DNA from: Simiduia agarivorans SA1 = DSM 21679
GTDB lineage: Bacteria; Pseudomonadota; Gammaproteobacteria; Pseudomonadales; Cellvibrionaceae
Reading direction: 5' to 3'
Assembly: GCF_000305785.2 (NCBI RefSeq)
Contig: NC_018868.3
Location: forward strand, 1,722,001-1,786,000
Length of the DNA: 64,000 nucleotides
The notes beneath the pieces were generated by a model. It was not told where the DNA came from and did no database searches. It was given only the letters and a program-made list of their open reading frames with translations. Of this stretch, positions 1 to 9,077 are shown piece after piece; position 1 is the stretch's first letter, and the number at the start of each line of letters is the position of its first letter. The translations under genes were made by a program, and so were the position numbers.

Positions 1-180
1 GCTGCAATGCGCCTCAGCACCCCAGACTACAGAAGGCGCACCCATGACCTTCTACCCCCAAGCCCCGGATAACGCATCCACAGCAGCGCAGCCATGCTAC
101 CGCCAACCATGTTGATTTGCACGCCAAAAAGCCTAGCCCCTTGAGCGTGGGTACGACCTTGAGAGCCGGCTCGAGATAAC
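1..180. other. Window edge, no assignable gene
   Basis: A plus-strand frame is open from the first base to a stop at 113-115 (last residues about MTFYPQAPDNA...CYRQPC). It could be the C-terminus of a gene lying mostly outside the window, because a plus-strand hairpin terminator follows at 181. It is too short to identify and may be chance. Confidence 0.25.
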
Positions 181-198
181 AACCGCAGAGCGGTTTTT
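181..198 (+). terminator. Intrinsic terminator, plus strand
   Basis: AACCGC-AGA-GCGGTT hairpin (181-195) runs into a T-rich stretch (193-198). It would end a plus-strand transcript entering from the left edge. Read on the minus strand the stem has a poor U-tract, so it is a weaker terminator for the metallopeptidase gene that ends at 241. Confidence 0.55.
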
Positions 199-240
199 AT
201 TGCGGTCGTTTAATGCAAGTCAAACCGCTTTCCATCGACA

Positions 241-1767
241 TCACTGTGACGCCTGCTGTTCGTCCAGTTTGTATTGCGCCATTTTCAGGTAGCGGTTGGC
301 ATCCTCCACCAGGCTTGCGTTGTGCGCCCAGTTGGCCGCATTGGCGAGGTAAGCTGCCGCGTAGTCATAGTGTCGGGCTTTGAGTAAATACTTGCCGACA
401 AAGAAATTCACGTAAGCGCTGGACGGCATGCGGTTGCCCAGCTCAATGGCTGAATCAATCGCCGCCTGATACTGTTTACTGTTCCAATAGATTTCTGTGA
501 GCATACGGTAAGTGTCCGGGTGCGGTGCTTTGCTGTTGGCCTGCTCAAGCAAGGCTGTTGCAACCGGCAGGCGGTGGGCCTGATCGGGTTGAAAGGACAT
601 CAGCCCAAGCATGGCCCGGGCGGTGAGCCGCTGCACATCCGGGCGATTCTCTGTAAGGTTCTTGTCCACCAGCGTTTCAATCAAGGTTTGCGCCGGGCCA
701 AACGCCTGCGCAGCAATATGGTTATTGGCCTGCACCGCCAGCGCAACCGGATCGTTGGATGCGAGCGCAGCTTTCAGCAGCTCATCCGCAAGAGACGCGG
801 TCTCCTCCCGACGGATGACCAGGTCATACAGCTTCATCCCCATTGCATGCGGCGATACGGTGGTTTTTTTGTAGCTGAACTCGGGCTCTTCATGTTGCAA
901 TGCCAGCACACTGATCCGGCGTTTGCCGGCGTACTGCTTTATTTCGTCCGTCATTTGCTCAAGCGTCACATCGAATGCTTCGGCAAACGCCTGCTCGGAG
1001 GTTTTACCTTTGCCCACCAAATGAAGGTAATTGCTCATCTGCCCAATGCGATTGGGAAAGCCGTTCAAGTGGCCCAGGTTCAGGTAATGGGTCAGCAGCC
1101 AGGAGGACGCATAGTGCCGGGCAATGTAGTTATCGCTTGAGGATTGCGTCACATCAAAATCCAACACATCTTCCAGCGGCAACAGACCACCCCGGCTCCA
1201 GGGGCCGCTCTGCAACCAACTGGCCCGTATTTCCGGAATAGCACCCACCAATAGCTTCCCGCGCTTGACCTCCAGCGTCGAGAAAAACTCGGCGATGCCT
1301 TCGTCATACCAACGCGGATAATTCTGACCACTCAGCGCACGCACCAGATAATGCATATACTCGTGTTTCAGGACTTCATGGGTACCAATTGATGCACGAC
1401 GGGACGCCTTGTACATCACCAGTACCGGAGAGAGATCAATTTCTGTGTAGAATCCGGCGGTGTGGGCATTGCTCACCAGCTGTTTGAAATCGCTGCGACT
1501 ATCGAACAGAAACACGGTAAAAGGTGTAAGGGAATCACCCAGATCATCTTGCCTGCTTTGGGTGACCAGGTTTTTGAGGCGCAAAAATTCAGTGAGCGTT
1601 TCCTGCACATAATCTTCATCGCTATTGGAATAGACCACAAACTGATCCAGCTGGTAGCGGTGCCAGTCTTCCAGGTCGAAATCTGCATAGGCACACAACG
1701 AAAACACCATCGCACCTAAGACGGGCACAACACGACGGACGATGAAACAGATCAAGGCAGAATACAC
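241..1767 (-). CDS. Exported DUF1570-like zinc metallopeptidase with C-terminal helical repeats
   Basis: About 508 residues. The chosen start is GTG at 1767 because an AAAGGA ribosome site (1776-1781) sits 8 nt upstream; an ATG at 1788 has no such site. An N-terminal hydrophobic segment ending near CAYA is a likely signal peptide, so the protein is exported. HEYMH at about residues 135-139, followed by YPRWYDEGIAEFF (Glu about 156), is the zinc and catalytic signature of the peptidase-MA/DUF1570 gluzincins. The C-terminal 200 residues are helical and look like TPR repeats. It is the last gene of a five-gene minus-strand run of exported proteins and a clear paralogue of the proteins at 4958-6460 and 6485-7396. 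The substrate is unknown; peptidase activity is inferred from the motif only. Confidence 0.8.
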   Translation of the reverse strand: MYSALICFIVRRVVPVLGAMVFSLCAYADFDLEDWHRYQLDQFVVYSNSDEDYVQETLTEFLRLKNLVTQSRQDDLGDSLTPFTVFLFDSRSDFKQLVSNAHTAGFYTEIDLSPVLVMYKASRRASIGTHEVLKHEYMHYLVRALSGQNYPRWYDEGIAEFFSTLEVKRGKLLVGAIPEIRASWLQSGPWSRGGLLPLEDVLDFDVTQSSSDNYIARHYASSWLLTHYLNLGHLNGFPNRIGQMSNYLHLVGKGKTSEQAFAEAFDVTLEQMTDEIKQYAGKRRISVLALQHEEPEFSYKKTTVSPHAMGMKLYDLVIRREETASLADELLKAALASNDPVALAVQANNHIAAQAFGPAQTLIETLVDKNLTENRPDVQRLTARAMLGLMSFQPDQAHRLPVATALLEQANSKAPHPDTYRMLTEIYWNSKQYQAAIDSAIELGNRMPSSAYVNFFVGKYLLKARHYDYAAAYLANAANWAHNASLVEDANRYLKMAQYKLDEQQASQ

Positions 1768-1964
1768 GTTACAATTCCTTTGTAGCATTTATTATTTATT
1801 GGTCCGACGAACGACTGAAAATGCATCATATAGCAAAATCGGGGTCAAAATCGTGGGCAGAAAAGAATTTTGACATAAAATTCGTCATTCTAAACTTCGA
1901 TAATGCTTCCCATATTCGGCATGATATAGCTTTTTTTATGACTGTAGTTTACCTGTCGATAATT

Positions 1965-1991
1965 GGTGGATTGCGCTTTGCTTAATCCACC
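1965..1991. repeat. Short interspersed hairpin (GGTGGATT/AATCCACC)
   Basis: GGTGGATT (1965-1972) and AATCCACC (1984-1991) form a perfect 8-bp stem with an 11-nt loop, followed by CTACC. I have seen this kind of GGTGGATT...AATCCACCCTACC unit as a dispersed repeat in many proteobacterial genomes. It lies in the 249-bp gap between two genes of the protease run and could act as a processing or attenuation hairpin. There is no U-tract on either side. Confidence 0.5.
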
Positions 1992-2016
1992 CTACCAAAC
2001 CACTGCCAACCTGAAC

Positions 2017-3291
2017 TTATTTATGTGAAGGCAAGAATACCTGCGCAGGTCTTAAATTAGGCGTTTCACAACGATCGCCGTACAACAAACACATTGAAGC
2101 ATGAATTAGGGCCGGGTCATCCCGCAACACATCAGCCATAAGTTCTTTAATCAATCTACTTTCGTTTCTGAATTTAGCCAATTTCAACCACAATTCACGA
2201 ACACGATCAGGCCCTATTCCCTGAAGCCAATAGAAAAAGGATTCACCGCAAACATAGTGATCGGCCCGGCGTGAAAGTTCATTGATGTGAGCTTCACCCA
2301 TAAGGGCTTTACAGCGTGAGATTTGGTCACTACGCCTTTGTTCGTACAATTGGGCTGATATAAGACCCAGTGACAGCAGCGTTTCTTGTGCCAGAAAATT
2401 CGCACCCCCCTCGATCAACCAGTCTTCGCTTGCAAGATTGGCATTCCAGAGGTGCGATACTTCATGGGCGAGCAGCGTGATCGCCTTTAAGTGAAGCCCC
2501 GGTGATGTTTTGTGCCAGCCATCACCCACCACATTGATCACCAACTGACCGCCTACCACCCCGCCATCGATACGGGTCTCATCGGCAGACTGCTGGTAAC
2601 CCACCAGAACGAAAGGATCTTCATCGAGGGAAGTTTCAAAGTATTCCCGGAAATAGTTGAGCAATACTGGCAACTGCGCTTTATACAAGCTGTACAACCA
2701 GTCGGGCAATTCAGAGTCCAGCAGCACTCGCTGCTGCCCCACCTCACTACCTGCCTCAACCAAAAGAGCGTAGTTGCGATACTTATCAGCGACATGCAGA
2801 TTTTCTCGGGGCTTATCTCCACTCGGCAGCACAACCGACTTGCCTGCAACTGGTTCTATTTGCAGATCCACATCGAAGGTGGAAATATCCCGCCAGAGTC
2901 CTTCAGTCTTTAAAGCCGCAGGCAGGTAATGGCCCTGATAGATCGCCATGCCCTGGTCAAAATTAACAAACGGCGTATAAAACCCACCATAGACCAGATC
3001 AGACTCAACTCGGATTTCAGCGCCGATCTCTTGCACTGGCGCGTCAAAAACCAGATCAATCAGCTGATAGTCAAATACCCCGATCACCGGCTTCCATTGA
3101 TCGTGCACGAAATGAAAGGGAGTAGATGAGAAACGAATCGCCTGCACGGGGCTGCCCAATATCCATTTCACATGCAACAGGTTGTCAGACGGAGTGAGCA
3201 AGATACTTAACCTATCCCCGGGTTCAGCTTTTACGCATAGTGATAATCCCAAGAAGACCAGTAAAACCAACCGTCGTCCATAATCGCTCAT
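2017..3291 (-). CDS. Exported M1/M61-like metallopeptidase
   Basis: 424 residues with an N-terminal signal peptide (LVLLVFLGLSLCVKA). Residues about 276-280 read HEVSH, followed by LWNANLASEDWLIEGGANFL with a Glu about 15 residues after the second His. This is the HExxH plus downstream Glu arrangement of gluzincin peptidases; the overall look is closest to the catalytic domain of M1/M61 peptidases, with a beta-rich N-terminal half and no PDZ domain. It lies 62 nt from the S41-like gene upstream and on the same strand as the DUF1570-like peptidases. A secreted or periplasmic proteolytic role is inferred; the family match is approximate. Confidence 0.7.
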   Translation of the reverse strand: MSDYGRRLVLLVFLGLSLCVKAEPGDRLSILLTPSDNLLHVKWILGSPVQAIRFSSTPFHFVHDQWKPVIGVFDYQLIDLVFDAPVQEIGAEIRVESDLVYGGFYTPFVNFDQGMAIYQGHYLPAALKTEGLWRDISTFDVDLQIEPVAGKSVVLPSGDKPRENLHVADKYRNYALLVEAGSEVGQQRVLLDSELPDWLYSLYKAQLPVLLNYFREYFETSLDEDPFVLVGYQQSADETRIDGGVVGGQLVINVVGDGWHKTSPGLHLKAITLLAHEVSHLWNANLASEDWLIEGGANFLAQETLLSLGLISAQLYEQRRSDQISRCKALMGEAHINELSRRADHYVCGESFFYWLQGIGPDRVRELWLKLAKFRNESRLIKELMADVLRDDPALIHASMCLLYGDRCETPNLRPAQVFLPSHK

Positions 3292-3353
3292 ATTGATCTG
3301 CCAATCCTTTTAGCCAAAATAATGTATTACAGCCAGCCTGATCTACGGAATCA

Positions 3354-4862
3354 TCAGTCAGCTTTTCGATTTATTACGGCAAAGACCTTTCGTCGAACCG
3401 AGCCTGAATCCAGTCCGCTCAGATCCAGATATATATCCGGGACCAGCGGTTCATTGTTGCCACGTAAACGATTGCGCCAGACCTTCAGCGGCATCTGCAA
3501 GCGGTTTCCGCTCGGCAATACCACGGTTGGAGCGCTCATATAGAGACTATCTGCCGCCGTCGTTTCCCCTACATGCAAAGAACCCGGTGTAGCCCGGATC
3601 ATGTCAGCAAAATCCAGGCAAGCCGATACACAGGCACCATCAGTGAGCAACACCAAAGCTCCTTTGAAATTTCTGGGCGCAATGTTCATACGCTCAAAGT
3701 CCTGCAGGTTCCATCGGGCATTGGAATTGTAAACCAGCCATGTGCGGCCAGCTTGCTTCGCCTCCAGCATTGCCGTTTTCAATTTGCTGAAGTAATCTGC
3801 CTGCAGGCCCTCCCGACCAGGGTCTTCCGATAGCCTGCTCAACATGTCATTGATTCGGTCAAGACTGTAATCAGAAATTCGCCATTGGGCATATGCCATC
3901 GGGAGTTGCGAACGCTGCGCTTCTGTCATCTCAATACCACCGGTCACCGCAGTGAATATCGCCTCGCCGAATAAACTGCTTCCACCTTTATTTCCTCGCA
4001 CGTCAAACACGACGGATTGGAAACCCTCGAGCTCCACAAGTTCTTCGATCATTGCATTGAAGCGCGCCAGCTTTGCGCCCTCCAGCGTAAAGCTGGGCAA
4101 GCCGATCCAAAGCACGCCATCTTTGAGTTCATAACCACTACTCGCCCTATTTGATTGGGGGAGCGTGGAAACATACCAGTCAAAAAAATCGTTGGAGGAT
4201 ACTGACCGCTGCTGAAACGCCACTGTATTTGATGCGCCTGATTCCGAACCAAAGGTGCAATTTTCAAAGTTCATCTCTGGACTGGTTCTGAGAGAAAACC
4301 CTTTTACCGCCGCTCCGAGCGCTCTGCCCGGATTCGCCGTGAAATTCTGATACGGCACTAGGTAGTTCAGTAGAATATCCTGCGCACCCACACCATCGCA
4401 GGCTAATAACTCGTCGCCTAATCCAGGCAAAAGCCCGTTCCAGCCAGGCATATGACTGGTAACCATCAACTTGCCCTGATCGTAGCCGAGCGAAAATCCA
4501 GCAGTGACAATATTATTACCAATACGCCGGATGTCGTCTGAAATATTTAAATGCGCATCGCGAAATCCATTGAGAAAATAGCGCATCACGCCCAGGTACG
4601 TATCGTAATCCACCACTTGTGGAATCAGCATCCCCGCACGAGAGTACTGATGTGCAAGCAAATCAGGGAATTGTGGATTCTGTTCATCTATGTAACCAGG
4701 GTGACCTGCCTTTATATAGGCATACGCTGCGTCCAGATCTTGCTTGAGAACCGACTGCCATAGTTCGCTGCTTTTTGCAGAACTGGACGTGGCAACCAAC
4801 AGACAAACCCAAAACAGATAGATCACGGCTGACCGCTCATTGTGTCGTCTTATCCTAACCAT
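3354..4862 (-). CDS. Exported S41-family serine protease
   Basis: About 502 residues. Start uncertain: ATG at 4862 gives a conventional signal peptide (RRHNERSAVIYLFWVCLLVA); starts at 4895 or 4904 would add a Cys-rich extension without a ribosome site. The C-terminal half holds the S41 (tail-specific protease/tricorn core) signature: FQSVVFDVRGNKGGSS around residues 283-297, then VLLTDGACVSACLDFAD, in which the Ser of VSAC (about 413) is the likely nucleophile. There is no clear PDZ domain, which departs from Prc/CtpA-type enzymes. It is embedded between metallopeptidase genes, suggesting one exported proteolytic set. Which Lys serves as general base cannot be settled by eye. Confidence 0.75.
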   Translation of the reverse strand: MVRIRRHNERSAVIYLFWVCLLVATSSSAKSSELWQSVLKQDLDAAYAYIKAGHPGYIDEQNPQFPDLLAHQYSRAGMLIPQVVDYDTYLGVMRYFLNGFRDAHLNISDDIRRIGNNIVTAGFSLGYDQGKLMVTSHMPGWNGLLPGLGDELLACDGVGAQDILLNYLVPYQNFTANPGRALGAAVKGFSLRTSPEMNFENCTFGSESGASNTVAFQQRSVSSNDFFDWYVSTLPQSNRASSGYELKDGVLWIGLPSFTLEGAKLARFNAMIEELVELEGFQSVVFDVRGNKGGSSLFGEAIFTAVTGGIEMTEAQRSQLPMAYAQWRISDYSLDRINDMLSRLSEDPGREGLQADYFSKLKTAMLEAKQAGRTWLVYNSNARWNLQDFERMNIAPRNFKGALVLLTDGACVSACLDFADMIRATPGSLHVGETTAADSLYMSAPTVVLPSGNRLQMPLKVWRNRLRGNNEPLVPDIYLDLSGLDSGSVRRKVFAVINRKAD

Positions 4863-4957
4863 GTTTTTTTGTTTCGAGCATTTGCAACCACTCATTACTG
4901 ACAACAGTCAGGTGTTTCCGTTCGGCATGGAAAAACCTACCACTCAATTGCATCCAT

Positions 4958-6460
4958 TCATTTCCACGAGTTAGCCAGAGATATAGCCTCTTCCGCTTCT
5001 TTTTCCAGTGCTTCACTGTGGGTACGGGCTTTTACCCGACCGTAGAAGTAACGTGTATAGTCCGGATTCTGCATGGCTTTCATTATCCGAGCCGCCAACA
5101 ATGTTGCGTGCCAACTGCCCGGTACTCGCTCCACCAGCTGCTGCAGGGGCTGAACCAGTGATCGGAAGTCTTCCTGAACGAAGTAGATTTTCACGCGCAA
5201 GTAAAGAGATTGAATCGACTCGCTGGCAGGATCCAGCGGATGCATATCAATGAGTTGACGCGCCATGCCGATATGTCTGCCGGCTTCAGGCGCATCTTTG
5301 CCCGTGACATAGAGGCCGTAATGATATTCAGACAGCAGGTAAGTAAGCTCATGCATTTCAGGTTGCTGTGCGCGGATCATCAGCCGTTCCAGGTCGCTAT
5401 CTGCAATGGGCTTTGCTGCATAGCCAGACACAGCCGCCCACTGTGCTTCCACCAGCACATCCGAATTCAGGTAGGGCAGCAATAATTGTTCGCTGAGCGC
5501 AAAATCACTACGACCCCATGCCAGATAAGACAGCCGCCGAGCCATGTCGGGCGCTGACAGAGCACGCGCTTCTAGCGCCACTTTCAAATTGGGAACCTTC
5601 ACCGACAGACCCGGCAAAGTCCGGTTTCGGGCGTAGCGTTTCAGGTTGCCATCCATGTCTTTTGTGCTTTGCCCAAATGCAACCTGAAAGGCCTGGAAGT
5701 CGTCAGCCCCGTGGTTAAGTAACGTCAGGAAGCCCGCAATGGCTTTACGGTGGTCCGGTTCACCCGCAAGATAACCGAAGGAGAGGTAGTGACTGAACAA
5801 CCACGCTGATGCGTAATAGCGACCTATATATTCTGGGTGACGTCCTGCTACAGGCTGCATTACCAGTAGGTCCTCTACAGGCAGAATTACACGCCGCTTC
5901 AACCATTGCTCCCGCATTTCCGGTATGAAACCAAATACAACCGTATCGCCTTCTACTTTTGCCGTAGACAGCACCTCGGCCATGCCCTCGTTGTACCAGC
6001 GGGGATAGGCACTGTCTGCATTTAACGCTACCAGATAGTGGACGTATTCGTGCAGGAGCACCACCAGCTGGTGATCCGCATTGGTTGGCCCCACCACGAT
6101 GATAGGCTGGCCGTTATCATCAAAGTAGAAGCCTTTGGTAGTCCGCCTATTGGCGTAATCACTGAACTGGGATTTACTATCGAAGTAGTAAATATGAACT
6201 GGCTCCTCATTGTTAGTGCGATCATGCAGACCTAGCAGCAAGCGAGCGGCGCTATCGAATTGCGCTAACAAAGAAACAAAACGGATCACCTTATTTTCAG
6301 GCCGATCCGAAAAAACCAGATACCCCGGGGCCCGATACTCAATCCAGCCGCTGGCATCCGCAAAGCTGGAGGACCCGAAGCATAAGACAAAAAGCACACA
6401 AAGAGTTTTACGAATTAGACGTTTCAAATTTTTTCCCTGGTATAAAACGAACATTTCCAT
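4958..6460 (-). CDS. Exported DUF1570-like zinc metallopeptidase
   Basis: 500 residues with a signal peptide (IRKTLCVLFVLCFGSSSFA). HEYVH at 137-141 and YPRWYNEGMAEVLST (Glu about 158) give the gluzincin active-site pattern. The C-terminal 200 residues are helical, TPR-like. It is homologous along its length to the protein at 241-1767 and to the catalytically dead neighbour at 6485-7396 (shared stretches such as SAWLFSHYL, FLTLLNHG). It begins 24 nt after the end of that neighbour, so the two are probably co-transcribed. Family members are mostly uncharacterised; activity is inferred from the motif. Confidence 0.8.
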   Translation of the reverse strand: MEMFVLYQGKNLKRLIRKTLCVLFVLCFGSSSFADASGWIEYRAPGYLVFSDRPENKVIRFVSLLAQFDSAARLLLGLHDRTNNEEPVHIYYFDSKSQFSDYANRRTTKGFYFDDNGQPIIVVGPTNADHQLVVLLHEYVHYLVALNADSAYPRWYNEGMAEVLSTAKVEGDTVVFGFIPEMREQWLKRRVILPVEDLLVMQPVAGRHPEYIGRYYASAWLFSHYLSFGYLAGEPDHRKAIAGFLTLLNHGADDFQAFQVAFGQSTKDMDGNLKRYARNRTLPGLSVKVPNLKVALEARALSAPDMARRLSYLAWGRSDFALSEQLLLPYLNSDVLVEAQWAAVSGYAAKPIADSDLERLMIRAQQPEMHELTYLLSEYHYGLYVTGKDAPEAGRHIGMARQLIDMHPLDPASESIQSLYLRVKIYFVQEDFRSLVQPLQQLVERVPGSWHATLLAARIMKAMQNPDYTRYFYGRVKARTHSEALEKEAEEAISLANSWK

Positions 6461-6484
6461 TTCCCAATCAAAGGAACGGGCTTG

Positions 6485-7396
6485 CTAATTCCTGCATGCT
6501 TCATCTGAAAATTTTTTCACCCTTTCCGCTAACAAACCCGACGAAGCCGGCAATGAGTGGTATGTTGGAGTTTCCTGCTCAATTGCCAACTTCATCAGGG
6601 AGAACCGCCCGCCGCTCAGATAGTGATCCCTGTTACCCCGGCTGCGGCCGACAATTTCAACAAAGGACTGTTCAAACGCGAAAGGATCCGCACTACCATT
6701 ACTCAGTAGTGTCAGGTATTTATCCAACGACTCCGAAAAATCATCCTCGCCATTGATTGGTCCCAGTGTGAGAAAGTGGGAAAACAGCCAGGCTTTGGTA
6801 ATGAATCGTTTTTGGCCGCCGGCTGTAAGCGTGTCGTGTGCATCGGTACGAACCAGGTCACTGAGCGGCATAGTCAGGCAATACTCAACATTACGCCACA
6901 AGGCTTTGGGTATTTTCCCTACTATGACCGACTCTTTATCAAAATCTGTCGTTGCCAGTAGCTCCGCCATCCCCACCCGGTACCAATCGGGATAGCGCAT
7001 CTGCACATCGCTAATCATCAGGTTTCTTATGTAGTCACGGAAAAGTGACAATCTGGCGCGATGATTATAATCACCATAAAGCTGAAACATTTGCGGGTCA
7101 CCGGGATGTGCAGAATATGCCTCCGGATTTGAGCAAGCGTGAGCAGGTAAAGAGACCGAGGAAAACAAGACTGTAAACGACAAAGGTTCGAATGGTTCCG
7201 GGATTCGCAAGATAGCCCGGGCAGCGCGATCGAAGCGTGAAAGCTCATCTACCAATCTCAACACTTCTTCTACAGGCTGGTCTGATAACACAGTAGATCT
7301 GCCTATCGAGTACTCGCTCCATTGAGGCTCGGCTGCATGTCCATTGAGGCAAAATTGCCACAAAACCACTGCTATAGCCCACGCATTCCGCCACAT
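6485..7396 (-). CDS. Exported DUF1570-like paralogue lacking the zinc site (pseudo-enzyme)
   Basis: 303 residues from the ATG at 7396, chosen because AAAGGA lies 9 nt upstream and a signal peptide (WAIAVVLWQFCLNGHA) follows. It aligns with the N-terminal halves of the two DUF1570-like peptidases in this operon, but where they have HEY[VM]H it has RDYIR (about 120-124), and where they have W-Y-[ND]-E-G-[MI]-A-E it has WYRVGMAE. Both zinc-ligand positions are therefore lost, and the C-terminal TPR-like region is absent. The frame is intact with a normal ribosome site, so it looks like a maintained non-catalytic paralogue rather than a decaying gene. Its role could be regulatory or substrate-binding; that is inference. 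Confidence 0.75.
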   Translation of the reverse strand: MWRNAWAIAVVLWQFCLNGHAAEPQWSEYSIGRSTVLSDQPVEEVLRLVDELSRFDRAARAILRIPEPFEPLSFTVLFSSVSLPAHACSNPEAYSAHPGDPQMFQLYGDYNHRARLSLFRDYIRNLMISDVQMRYPDWYRVGMAELLATTDFDKESVIVGKIPKALWRNVEYCLTMPLSDLVRTDAHDTLTAGGQKRFITKAWLFSHFLTLGPINGEDDFSESLDKYLTLLSNGSADPFAFEQSFVEIVGRSRGNRDHYLSGGRFSLMKLAIEQETPTYHSLPASSGLLAERVKKFSDEACRN

Positions 7397-7411
7397 ATTT
7401 TTTATTCCTTT

Positions 7412-7439
7412 AAAAAAAACGGCGGTTAAACAACCGCCG
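7412..7439 (-). terminator. Strong intrinsic terminator after the amidase gene
   Basis: On the minus strand CGGCGGTT-GTTT-AACCGCCG is followed by a run of eight T. It ends the amidase transcript. The U-run finishes only 15 nt before the ATG of the next gene (7396), leaving no space for a promoter between them. Confidence 0.85.
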
Positions 7440-7471
7440 GTCAAGAGAGAACACATCATGAGAAGAAACTG

Positions 7472-8917
7472 TTAAACCTTTTGTGCCACCTGCAACCCCG
7501 GCCACGCGCCTTGTGCATACCAATTGCCGAAGGCCTTTTCCACCTGATACCCCACCGCCATCACATCCATTTCCCGGTAAGGGCGGCCGACAATTTGCAC
7601 GCCGGTAGGCACGCCGTTAGCGCCGAAGCCGGAGGGCATGGAGAGCACCGGGCAACGGCTTAAGGTGTTGAACGGGTAAGTCATGAACCAGCCTTTGATG
7701 GGCTCCACCAATTCACCATCCACGCGCATCTGATCTTTTGCGTAGTCGTAATTGGCCGGCACCTGAGTGGTGGCTGTGGTGGGGCATAACAAAATCGCGT
7801 AGCGCTCGAACACTTTGGCGAGTGCGGTCCACATGTGCTGGGCGTAGCGGTCGGCTTCGAGCACGTCTTCCAGGGTGACCTGATCGGCCAGCTCTAAATA
7901 GCGGCGGGCGTAGCTGGTCATGAGCGATCGCTGTTCGGATTTGCCGTATTTTTCCCGCACCAAAGTGCCGAGCAGGCTGCCCTGATGCACTTGCGCGGTG
8001 CGGATACAGCGCTCGTCCCAATCGATTTCCACCAGGTCGACGGTAGCGCCGAGGTCGCGCAGACGTTCAGCAAAGGCGAGCGTATTGCGGCGCACATCGG
8101 GTTCCAACCGGTAGAAACCCAGATCGAGCGACAGCGCCACTTTAACGCCAGCGAGGCTCGGGTATTCCGCCGGCAGAAACGGATCGTCAGGTAAAAATGA
8201 GGTGATGTCGGCCGGGTGCGGGCCGGCTACCTGGTTGTACATCAACACCAGGTCGGCAATGTTGCGCGCCATTACGCCGTGGTGCACGTAGGGATCGGCA
8301 TTGTAAGGCGGCATTTCCGGCACCCGGCCGTAAGCCGCCTTCAGCCCTACCACGCCACACATGCTGGCGGGAATGCGGATGGAGCCGCCGCAATCGGTGG
8401 CATTGGCAAGGGTGGTGGTGCCGGCGGCGAGCATGGCGGCCGAGCCGCCGGAACTGCCGCCCACGGTGATAGCGGTATTCCACGGGTTGCGGGTAACGCC
8501 CCATAAATCCGACCAGGTGAAACCAGCGCTGGAAAATTCCGGCGCGGTGGAGCGCGCGTGCACGATACCGCCGGCGGCCAGCAGCCGCTCAGGCACCGGG
8601 TCGGTCACATCGGCCACATTGTCCTGCATCAGGCGCGAGCCGTTGGTGGTGACCTGCCCTTCTATATAGGTCTCGTCTTTGATGGCTATGGCGAGGCCTT
8701 CCAGGGGCCGGGCGCGGCCTTCGGCCCAGGCCCGCTCGGCGGCTTTGGCCTGCTCCAGCGCCTGCTCGTAAAACCGGAAGGCACTGGCATTAATGGCGGG
8801 TTCTACTTCGTCTGCGCGGGCAATCAGCGCCTGCATCAATTCCACTGGCGACAGGCTGCGGTCAGCGAACTGGCGCAGTGCCTCGTGAGCGGATAGATAA
8901 CACAATTCTGATGCCAT
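7472..8917 (-). CDS. Amidase-signature family hydrolase
   Basis: 481 residues from the ATG at 8917; an upstream ATG at 8962 would add 15 basic residues not usual for the family. The catalytic triad of the amidase-signature family is visible: Lys in GLAIAIKDETYIEG, the cis-Ser in GGSSGGSAAML and the nucleophile Ser in DCGGSIRIPASMCG. Length matches the usual 450-500. There is no signal peptide, so it is cytoplasmic. Family members hydrolyse amides such as aryl or aliphatic amides and small peptides, and GatA is a relative; no GatB/C neighbour is present, so this is not the tRNA amidotransferase. It is divergent from a LysR regulator at 9078, which probably controls it. The substrate is unknown. 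Confidence 0.88.
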   Translation of the reverse strand: MASELCYLSAHEALRQFADRSLSPVELMQALIARADEVEPAINASAFRFYEQALEQAKAAERAWAEGRARPLEGLAIAIKDETYIEGQVTTNGSRLMQDNVADVTDPVPERLLAAGGIVHARSTAPEFSSAGFTWSDLWGVTRNPWNTAITVGGSSGGSAAMLAAGTTTLANATDCGGSIRIPASMCGVVGLKAAYGRVPEMPPYNADPYVHHGVMARNIADLVLMYNQVAGPHPADITSFLPDDPFLPAEYPSLAGVKVALSLDLGFYRLEPDVRRNTLAFAERLRDLGATVDLVEIDWDERCIRTAQVHQGSLLGTLVREKYGKSEQRSLMTSYARRYLELADQVTLEDVLEADRYAQHMWTALAKVFERYAILLCPTTATTQVPANYDYAKDQMRVDGELVEPIKGWFMTYPFNTLSRCPVLSMPSGFGANGVPTGVQIVGRPYREMDVMAVGYQVEKAFGNWYAQGAWPGLQVAQKV

Positions 8918-9077
8918 GAACTTTCGGGACCTTTTCTGAAATAACTTGTCCTGTTTCCGCATTGTAGGGAGGCCAACCGGTAATGTAAGTTAGCAACCAT
9001 AGGCGGCGCCGATAGTTATTACCTGACGCCAACGGTTTGATTGATAGTAATATCCAGCCATTACCCGGAGACAGCCA

